Shown here: piece after piece, positions 55,527-64,000 of the stretch
Layout: the number at the start of each line of letters is the position of its first letter
How positions within the stretch are numbered: position 1 is the first letter of the stretch
Origin: Calycina herbarum
Taxonomy: Eukaryota; Ascomycota; Leotiomycetes; Helotiales; Pezizellaceae
Reading direction: 5' to 3'
Assembly (NCBI GenBank): GCA_001414485.1
Contig: LLEY01000028.1
Span: 310,001-374,000 of the forward strand
Length of the DNA: 64,000 nucleotides
Translations under genes and position numbers: made by a program
The notes under the pieces: model-generated
Seen by the model: only the letters and a program-made list of their open reading frames with translations
Told to the model about the DNA's origin: nothing
The model's database searches: none

Positions 55527-58500
55527 CGCGAATAGATTAAAGAAAAGAAAAAAACCGAGAACGACGGACAAGATTAGAGAGAGAAGCAGCACCGGTAAAG
55601 AAGGAAGATGCCACCTTGGACAGAACACACGATCGCGAAAGCAAAAAACATGCGCCGTAGTGGCTGTGAGATGGGTTTTGAAGGTCGCAAACCCAACTGA
55701 CAACCAACCTGACGCCTAGATATTGTGGGTAGACGACCCCCCCTCTTTTCTTACTCCTCAACCCGGGAGGGGAAGGGGTGCCTGTCAGTGCCCTGCACTG
55801 GAAAATTCCCGATTGGATGAAGAGCCATTATTTCAACCTCAAAGGATCAGAATTGCAGGGGAATTATTGACCCAAACGGGCGAGCTTGGCTCTCGTTGGT
55901 GGGCTGTGCAGCGATTTCATGTCTCTTCCGGGCACAGCAGTTCGGGAGAGAGATGGCTAATCTCAGGGCACATCATACCTGAAGCCCAGGCGCAAAACTT
56001 CCAGAGTGTAGAAAAGAAGAACTTGAAACAGGAACAGAAGAATCTGCGCCGACACTCTACCGACCCGGACTCCACGAGAGAAGAGCACGAAGCAGTGCAC
56101 GCGTGGAAAAAGCAAGTGGGAATAGCTTCAATCCTCGGGATGGAAGGTCGTTGGTTTGTTCTTGGAAATTCCTTGTTGGTTGACGTTTTCACGCTAAAGA
56201 GGTTCGTGACGGGGCGCGACTTGACCAACCAACGATCTTAGCCCCGAGACCCAAATCCCAAGTGACAGACAGAGTGGAGAAAGTCAATTCAAAGCCTATT
56301 TTTACGACAACCTGGTCCCCGGACGTCTTTGGAAGTTCCTTGGTACAGTCAGGTTTACAATGTACGAGAATTAGTTCGTAACATACGACTAAGGCGGAGT
56401 TATCAGGGCTAAAAGATGGTCAGATAACAACTTCCAAACAACCCCTGACAACTTCATTTCAATTCAACAAAATCATCTCAAATTCGAAAGGCCAAGAAGT
56501 TGAACACAGGGTTTTCGTATCATTCGTTAAATGAACTTCCGGAAAACGTTGAAGAACTCCCGTTGCCTGTGGTGAGAGCGTTGCTGAAATCATCGCCGAT
56601 CGTACGAAAGACCAATCATCAACCCGAGCTTACGATATGCGACATTACCACGAGGTCTTCATTTCCACAACTTAAAAACTCTGATACCTATAAAGCGGCT
56701 ATCACCTCCAAGCGTTTGCTAAAGATCTCTTAGAAATACCTCACTCCGGCTTCTCCGCAGAGTTGAAGGATATCTCTCCCACTCTCGTGGAACCATCAAG
56801 TTCCACCTCGTGCCGTCCCCTACATATGCAAAGCACTTGAAAATATCACACATAGAAACGGGAAAACGCTAGCGGTAGAGCTCATTGAGATCTTGCATAC
56901 GGAAATCCCGAAATTTTCCTTCGAAATTTCTACTCTTGTTCCGGAAGAAATCCTTCTCGTGGAGTCTCATGGTCTCGTAGAGTTGTGATAAGAAAATCTC
57001 TCAATTCAACTTCAAAACCCACAAAGTGAAGTTTCAAGATACGACCACTCAACAAAATCCTCGAGTTGCACAAGATGAGGACATCCACACGCCAGAAACA
57101 TGTTTATCGCAAGCGCAGTCCGCAGCGTCAATCATCACCAAATTCAGGAACCGAGAATCCTTCGTTCTGTTTTTGGTGTTGCACAGCACAGCTGTTTTGG
57201 CTGACAAAGTTGGAATCTATTTTTATCTTCACACCCTTGTCACTTCTCCATTCAACCTCGTGAACATCGATATCCTTACCAAAGCAAACTTTTCAATACT
57301 TCGCAAGTTACGTTCTATAACAAATAACTGAATTGTTCCGTAATGTAGAATTTGGTGTTGATTAAGGAGTAGTTCAAATATTAAGAAGAAACTCCACCTT
57401 CCTAACCGACTTCGATGAACTACCGGACTTCCGTCTTCCGTCAAGATGCAGAAGCAATGCAGCAAGGCAATTAATTGCGGGCCGTTCCTCGGTGACAGGT
57501 GTGGTTGCGTGATTGATGATATTGTAGCATTCCATCAATGTAGTTGATATTTTGGAAGTGTTCAATATCGATGTAGCTTTTCTATCTCAGGATACTTCCG
57601 AAAAAGATACACACCACAAAAGTCAACGAAGTAACAAGACAACACGAGAGCTCTAATTGTAGACTGTACAAAGAGTGAAAGTCCGCCTGACTCCCCGTAG
57701 CATTTCTACCAGGCTTTTCAAAAAAGAAAGACTCTCCAAGTACCAATTTGAAGCAAGTCATCGGACCTTCACCTGAAACATACGAACGCTTCCCATGACC
57801 TCGTTTGGCCTCGTTCCAACGAGATGGATATCATACTATCTGTCATCTTCAGACATGGAGTTGAAGAAAAGAAAGGAGGAGGAGTACAGAGTATAGGTCG
57901 CAAACCTTCAGGCTCACAGCCATCCAACATTCCCACTCCAAAAACCAACTCACCAACCCACAGCCTCAACACAAAAGAAAAACACGAGACAACCATAAGA
58001 GCAAAAAAGAGAATACGAAAAGCATTCCCAAGCTAGCCTCAAAACCAAATCCTCAAGCCAGGTTCCCCACAAACATCCCTCATCCTCATCCCCAACACAC
58101 CACGCGAAGACCCAGGCACCCAAGCCAGCAGCCCCCAAAACCCCCAAACCCCCAAATCCACACATCCTCCCCATCCTCCCCATCCTATCCCCAAAACAAC
58201 CAACTCCCAAATCTTTTGTTGCACATCGAAGAATTTAGCTCCCCACTAAAACCCCCAACTCGCACCAACCACGCTAAACAATTGCTTGATCTAAAACATT
58301 TGCTAGTCCAGGACCCTTGTCCCCTCTGCTTCATATCCTATCAGAACCCAACATGTACAACGGTGGGTTTGGATCATACCCCATATTCTCCAGAAAGGGG
58401 GAGGGGTGAGAGAGGGGCTCTTGCATAAGCCCGATAGGTTACTTGAGATGGAAGGAGTGTCGTGCATGCATCGCTACCCGAGGAAGATAGATTGCATAGG

Positions 58501-58718
58501 GGGTAGGCATGTATATGCAAGAGGATAGGGTTAGCTCGTTGGTTGAGGTTGTACAACCAGGAACAGAAACGATTAGATAGGAGAGGAGAAGACAAGGACT
58601 ACAGGGGAAGCTTAGACGAGACAAGGGATTTGTATACAAGGGGGTATTATCTCTATCTACGTCGTATATATCCAAGGCTGAATGTAACTGTGCGAATCGT
58701 GCAGAGGAAGTACGTTCT
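55527..58718. other. intergenic region, 3.2 kb, with possible coding remnants
   Basis: No intact gene is recognised. Degraded coding-like frames lie at 56480-56990 (see entry). A C-rich tract (CCCCCAAA units) lies at 58131-58195. The rest has no clear content. Confidence 0.5.
56480..56990 (+). pseudogene. possible frameshifted coding remnant, family unknown
   Basis: Three stretches in different frames look coding: LNELPENVEELPLPVVRALL (from about 56530), AKDLLEIPHSGFSAELKDIS (about 56717-56780), and QVPPRAVPYICKALENITHR then GKTLAVELIEILHTEIPKF (about 56795-56990). The last ends at TGA near 56989. Together they would fit one gene broken by frameshifts. The repeated LPxPVV / IPxxAVPYI flavour suggests a helical-repeat protein, but I cannot name a family. 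Confidence 0.25.
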
Positions 58719-60555
58719 TCACATACTATCCTCAAACTGCTTACTCCTTGTCTTCGCCCAATCATCTCTCTCTTTCTTCCCACCATCTTTCTCGAGTCCC
58801 ATGCCTCGCTCTATCCATTCTTTACTCCCCATCTCACTCAATCTAGACAAGGCTCTCGCGAAAGCGAATCGTTCCTCATCACCGCTGAAGATGGAACTGT
58901 TTTTCAACGCGTTCATATTCATTCCAAGATCATCCATCATCATTCTCATGGTATCATCTAGATCTTCGCCTTCCGCTTGGCCTTTCTTATCCTCGCCGTC
59001 TTTCTTGACACTATCTGCAATCTCTTGTTTAGACAAGAAGAGTTGAGTAAGTGGAACAGCGGTCGTCAGAACGAGCTTGGCTCTTGACTCGTAGACGGCA
59101 TCAATAAATGTAATAAATCTTCGTGCAAGATCCCGTTGCTGATGTGTCATGCCAGGGACGTCAGTAACAATAAACGAGTCATAGCTACGCATCAGCTCGA
59201 TATAATCTGCTGCACTGGTTGGTCGTCCTATTAGTTCGTCAAATGTAAACATTGCTGCTCGCCCGCTAACTTTTGGGACGTGAATCTCTCGGCCCCAGAC
59301 GTGCTGGGTTTCTGAGCGGGGGTTGTCTTGTTGTGGGTCGCCCAGGAATCGGAACCATTTCTCGGCATGGCTTGGGGCATGCGAATCGAGGGGTGCGTGA
59401 TATACCCCGGACGGTGGTCGAGGGATTTTGCGGTAATCGGTTGGAGAATCGAGGTTGATGACATGGAGTCGACTTTTAAGGAGTTGTATGCACGGAATAA
59501 AGGATTCTCGTTGAATACCATTTCGGTATAAGTCATCCGGGTGTCGATTGGAAGTCGTTACTAAAACTACTCCATGAGACATAAGAGCTTCGAGGAGACT
59601 GCAAAATGTTCAGTCCAAGAATCTAATTTGGAGGAATTCAACATACCGTCTCAAGATCATAGCATCTGCCACATCTGTACATTGAAATTCGTCAAAGCAG
59701 AGAACATTCCCCTGCTCAGCAATATCAGCAGCAATAAAAGGTACCGCATCAATATCGTTTCCGTGCTCCATCTTCATTTTATGTAACCGCTTGTGAACAT
59801 CCTGCATGAAATTGTGGAAGTGTATCCTCGTTTTGGAAGTGACACTGCTGGGAAGCGTCTCGTAGAACATATCCATCAGCATTGTTTTCCCACTCCCAAC
59901 ATCACCAAAGAGATATAAACCTCTAGGAAGATTCTCCGGGATCTCTTGAAGCTTCTTTTCCTTTGGTGTGCTACCAAACACTCGTCCAAACATCGACACG
60001 GGTTCTGGTTTGAGGGACTCGAGGGTGGGCTTGATAACCGGAGGTGCCTTGTAATATCGTAACTCGTCGTGGAGGTGCTGGAGGTTTTGTATAATGCCTT
60101 TTAAGTTTGTTAGTAATTGGTTCTGGTATTCCGCATCTGCTGATTTCCCCCACCTCTCTGATGTTCGTCATCCCTTAATCGCCCAGACGTAACTCGATGA
60201 TCATATTCTTGCATAGGTCCACGATCATCTAAGTTTACTATATTTTGAATCAGCAGTGACTCTAAACTTGAACAAAGCTCGTCCTACCGTTCTGCACAGT
60301 CGCCAGAGTCCTCCTCTGTCCAGCAATAAACACCGCAGGCCACACAAGCAACGGTCTTCGTAGGCCAGCCAATCCTCCATTTCTCAGTCCCGTATTTGAA
60401 TTAAAAACGGGGCTTGGTCTCAAAGACCTCCCACGAGAGTATTGTCGGCATTGAACGCAGATTCCTTGCGCTGGTTGTTTTATTGCTGCGAGGTTGGGAA
60501 ATCGATCGCGGAGCAGTCGCCCCAAGGTTGCGCTGGGAATGCGCCGGAGTTTCAT
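58719..60555 (-). CDS. AFG1: AFG1-like (LACE1) mitochondrial P-loop ATPase
   Basis: AFG1 is an AAA-type ATPase at the mitochondrial inner membrane that helps degrade or turn over respiratory-complex subunits. Exons are 60555-60288, 60237-60154, 60097-59647 and 59598-58719 (introns 60238-60287, 60098-60153, 59599-59646), giving 560 residues. The basic leader MKLRRIPSATLGRLLRDR fits matrix import. Conserved order: MQEYDHRVTSGRLRDDEHQR, LHDELRYYKAP, LPRGLYLFGDVGSGKTMLMD with Walker A at 182-189, HFHNFMQDVHKRLH, VLCFDEFQCTDVADAMILRR with Walker B at 249-254, VVLVTTSNRHPDDLYRNGIQR (sensor 1) and FIPCIQLLKSRLHVINLDSPTDYR. All four splice junctions restore family sequence. It is divergent from the next gene by 293 bases. 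Confidence 0.95.
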
Positions 60556-60848
60556 TTTTTTGGGCCGGATAGAGGGGTATGCCTCTTTTGAAATTCTATC
60601 GTCGCATAATTATATTTGTAGGAGACCTCGGTGTACAGTAAACAATCTAAAATGAGGTTGGAAAGGGAACGGAAGCGGAAAACACGCCATGATGCTGAAG
60701 GGGCCGGGTTTTGCTCGGCAGCAGAAGCCGAGGGACAGATTCCGTTTCGCTCCGTTTCATGCTGACCTATTCGAAGTCATGGTCCAAGACTTGAAACTTC
60801 AACACCAAGACTCCCCAAGGAGTCTTGATTCGGAGCTTCATTACGACA

Positions 60849-61883
60849 ATGATACTCGTACCCCCTCCGGATTGGCTTTGTGGGTGTATTTTTGGCGGCG
60901 TCGTTGTCTTTCTCTTTTGGTATTACGGTCCGCAAGAGTCAGCAAATCCAACTTCTGACCCCCCCGCTGCTGACAACACCCTCTACGACGAGGCTACCAT
61001 CGTCTCCAAGATCAATGAAATATATCGTCTTCTCACAAGGCTCAGCTATATTCCCGCAGGATCAATTGCATATGTACCACCTTCAGGACACAAGATCAAC
61101 GAATCACTGTGTTCAGACTTGTGTATTGATCCTCATGTCGTATCGCTCATGAAAAGACTCCCATATCCAATCAATCCCGAAGTATCGAGTAGTTTTGAGT
61201 TGATCCCACAATCCCGGGCTACCGTATACACCAATGATGAAGAGCTGAAGTTTGGTAGAGGGTCGCCAAACAATACGGCTGAAGTCCTTCTACAACCTCA
61301 AGATATCATCTTGATACGAGCACCCGGCTCTACAACCGCTGGGAGCTTAGTCCTGGATACACAAAACAGTAAGTCGCAAAAGAGCCCAATGAATGGATGA
61401 GAAGCATTGATTGACTGAAAATAGACACTATTCGTACAATATTACAAACCGCAATGGATCCCAAATCAGGAAAACCGCTCGTCTTTGTGCAACCAATCCA
61501 TGCGCCTACTGCCCTCTCTCAGTTAGTAGACCGCTTTAGGTCTCTGGAATGGCTTCCTTGGGGCATTGAAGGCAATATGCACATAGCCATCCATGGCGAT
61601 CCCGGTGTATGTGCCACTTATAAGTCCTCACTCAAATCCTTATTTTCCTCAAATATCCACTCTATCCATTACTCTGTGAGGCCTGATGGACCAAGAGTGG
61701 ATTTAACCGAGACCATTGCAATACAACGTGGTGAGCCTCTTACTAACTTGAGAACAGTATGAAAAGGCAAAGAATATCCTCGAGAATGGCTACGACTGGC
61801 CGCACGCATTCCGAGAAGAGGATTGGAGTCGACACCATCAGAGGATATGGCGAGAATGCACTCCTACCGATTATTCCCACTGA
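60849..61883 (+). CDS. hypothetical membrane-anchored protein
   Basis: I do not recognise the family. Exons are 60849-61368, 61425-61675 and 61758-61883, giving 298 residues. The first in-frame ATG (60849) gives MILVPPPDWLCGCIFGGVVV, an N-terminal membrane anchor, followed by a soluble domain: EATIVSKINEIYRLLTRLSY, YIPAGSIAYVPPSGHKI, LIPQSRATVY, then LVFVQPIHAPTALSQLVDRF and EGNMHIAIHGDPGVCATYKS. Intron 1 (61369-61424) is clear. The second intron (61676-61757, GTGAGG...CAG with TACTAAC) joins to YEKAKNILENGYDWPHAFRE. If it is retained, translation ends at 61762 with a different C-terminus (VRPDGPRVDL...). The third exon looks strongly coding, so I prefer splicing. Divergent from AFG1. Confidence 0.65.
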
Positions 61884-62739
61884 TCTAGGTGGGAATATCC
61901 CTTCAATACATACCATACCGTGTTGATGGCGTCTTCTCGGATGTCTCCGGTTCATCAAGGCTCTTCATTATGAGGCTCCGCATCCGGGCACATTAAGCAG
62001 ACCGCTTTCTGGTGCGTGCTCCCAGGATCGACCTAAGCTTAAGCCTTAAGGTTGTTTGAAAATACGAGGTGGACCAAATCCATCGCGCGCTTGCGATGAC
62101 AGATAGAAGGAATCCACGTTATCTTCTCAAGAAAGATTCTATACAAAGTTGTACTTTACCAATGGCATGACTTCATGGAAGTTTTTTCTCGTGCTTATTT
62201 CCACGTTTTGGCAGAGTAATTCAGGGGTGCTACGCCGCACAAATAGCCCCACCACATGGAAATTCACAAGGGCGCGGCGCAGGGAAGAGATCAGCAAGCG
62301 TTGAAATGACATATCTGGGGGCTGAAGTAAACTCCTTTCGTATATATCTGAAACGAGATACAGGCTTTCCTGCGCAGCTTTCAATAACCCCCACGATGGA
62401 GCCAATTAAGGATTCGGATACCAGATCTCTCTAGCTCTTATTGCCCACCTTCCAAACAGGGTTTGGATCATCACTACTGGGGAACAACTGCGGCTCTGGG
62501 TGGTCGTAACCCAGCCTTGGATCCACAGCTCTTTTGATCACCTAGACCTGTGGGTATTCAAAAGGACGCTTTGTCCCTTCCCCTCTTAGCATGAATCCTA
62601 AAGTAATTGTCAACTGAAATCCTTCTCAATTCCGAGTCAAGTCTTTAAAGCTCACTTTTCGTTTGTTGTTCCACGTACAACGAGATTTCAAGGTTTCGTC
62701 CATGTCAACGACAAACGAGCTTGACATACCGCTATCATA
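61884..62739. other. intergenic region
   Basis: I see no gene or repeat. The last few hundred bases should be the promoter of the Cys-rich membrane protein gene. Confidence 0.5.
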
Positions 62740-63542
62740 ATGAGTTCCTCTGCTCGATATCCCTCAGGCGGAGGCCTTGAATTAGATACCACTCCAAGTG
62801 AGAAATATCCCTCTCCGAAATATCCTTACAACAACGCGCCACAAGTTGTCCAACCAGAAAAATATTACGTTGGCATGACCAACTATGTACAAGAGTCAGC
62901 GTTTCAAGAAGCAAAGGCAGTTGAAGATAAAAGGATCTGCGGTTTAAGAAGGCGGAATTTCTGGATAGTTCTTGGTTCTTTTGGTGTTGCTTTACTGGTC
63001 GCATTCATCGCTGTCATTGCGGTCTTGTCGCAGAAAGTATCTCAAAACAAAAGGTATATCTCGGAATAATTCTTCACTCCCGGAGGCATCACTGATATTT
63101 TTGCAGCAATAATGCAGTCCTATCGTCGGCCTCTACAGCAGCGCAAAATCCAAATCAAGCCACCGTTAGTCCTATAACATACACACCATCAACGACTCTC
63201 TCAATCCAAACGACCTCTTCTTCAACACCAATACCAGACTCTACTTTAATATCCTCATCCACATCCGCTCCCACCAAAACCTCCGCACCCGGATCCTCCG
63301 TTACCTCCTCATCAACTAGTACAGCAGCTAGCTGTACAACGACAACCATAGGGAAATGCGATGCCACTGGCTGTGCTGGTTTCAACAGTCAAACACTCTT
63401 GTACGGGACTTGTACAACAGGAGATCTTCGCGGTTGCCAATGTCTAACATTGTGTGGATCAATACTAGGACCGTGTTCAAATTGCGATGGAGTAAATGGG
63501 ACATGTTATGGGGGTCCATACCAGGGCTGCGGATGTACTTGA
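62740..63542 (+). CDS. small type II membrane protein with mucin-like stalk and 12-Cys C-terminal domain
   Basis: No named family is recognised. Exons are 62740-63053 and 63107-63542 (intron 63054-63106), giving 249 residues. Residues 1-72 are cytosolic with Pro/Tyr-rich SEKYPSPKYPY and a basic GLRRRN stop. The membrane anchor is FWIVLGSFGVALLVAFIAVI (about 74-97), with no cleavable signal peptide. Residues 105-190 are Ser/Thr/Pro-rich and likely O-glycosylated. The last 65 residues hold 12 Cys (CTTTTIGKC, CDATGC, GTC, CQC, LC, PC, NC, TC, CGC) and end in CGCT, a compact disulphide-rich domain facing outside or the secretory lumen. The plan is common among uncharacterised Leotiomycete and Sordariomycete surface proteins. 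It could be a wall-associated protein or effector-like; no function is assigned. Confidence 0.75.
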
Positions 63543-64000
63543 GGGCGACGTGTTAATGAATTTGAATCTCTTTATTATAAATTCTTTCCGCGAGCATGCG
63601 TAGGGGAAAAGAGTCCGGGTTGGTATGATTTTGGCGCACTGGATACGTAGGGGTTTTCCGGCGTGGAGCAATGGACTAAATTCAGTTCATTTCTCCATGT
63701 CAGATGACCAGACATGGAAAAATCAGGTGCCAGGGTTTTGAAAACTCTTGTCATACGGCATTTATGATGATGATTATTTAATACGAATGTGTATCCTTTT
63801 TTTTATTGTTTTGGTTTTTTCTTCTTTCATTTCGTGAGTTTACATGTCGCTCGATGCATGATACTGCATTACGCCTATGGAATGACATTCCACCACGTGG
63901 TTCGTGATTTGTCGCTTTCATTTTCTGAATAATTTCGTCAAATGATGTTCACGGGTATTTGTTTGTTCTCATGTTTTGTCTTCCCTCGGTAGGCTAATGG
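63543..64000. other. 3' flank at window edge
   Basis: 3' untranslated and intergenic sequence. I see no start of another gene before the window ends. Confidence 0.5.

Noticed and set aside
55174..55719. 181-codon plus-strand frame opposite the sensor-like gene
   Set aside because: Antisense to the Cys-rich ectodomain exon; no independent support.
55723..56241. 172-codon plus-strand frame
   Set aside because: No recognisable domain, irregular composition, no splice partners; probably chance.

Overview
The window is nuclear DNA of a filamentous ascomycete (Pezizomycotina), most likely a leotiomycete. The signs are many short introns (44-70 bases, with CTAAC/CTAAT branch sites), typical fungal families (HET, SAT4-like rhodopsin-fold, RTA1, STAND N-terminal plus ankyrin) and AT-rich repeat islands. 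The class-level placement is inference. I can support 19 intact or partial protein-coding loci, two otherwise complete genes broken by a single in-frame TAG, and one degraded HET-domain pseudogene. I found no rRNA, tRNA or CRISPR.

Layout. 0-6.5 kb: the C-terminal part of proteasome subunit Rpn1, converging on MLH1, which is divergent from a PflX-like radical SAM gene that carries an internal TAG. 7.6-11 kb: a secreted ten-exon GMC oxidoreductase with a 250-residue repeat-bearing tail. 11-13.3 kb: a repeat island with several terminal-inverted-repeat elements. 13.3-16.1 kb: a STAND-type N-terminal/coiled-coil/ankyrin gene, interrupted by a TAG. 17.9-21.4 kb: a DUF202 membrane protein and a MATE transporter. 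21.4-27 kb: an AT-rich, repeat-rich stretch with a HET pseudogene showing clustered C-to-T type damage.

27-44 kb is mostly housekeeping and transport: a twin-ATPase ABC protein with a mitochondrial leader, a prenylated UBL3-like protein, an MFS sugar transporter, an unknown protein, mitochondrial malate dehydrogenase, a SAT4-like membrane protein and an FAD monooxygenase. 44-46.7 kb is a second repeat island with a TA-flanked MITE and a 199-bp tandem duplication. 46.8-64 kb: an ACS-type MFS transporter, an RTA1-like protein, an unknown disordered protein, a 760-residue single-pass surface-sensor-like protein, AFG1-like ATPase, an unknown membrane-anchored protein and a small Cys-rich type II membrane protein.

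The genes do not form an obvious metabolic cluster. The two loci of allorecognition or cell-death type (STAND-ankyrin and HET) flank the repeat-rich 11-27 kb interval and both carry premature stops. The stops in the HET locus look like repeat-induced point mutation (RIP). All splice models were made by eye from GT/AG signals, reading-frame continuity and family conservation.
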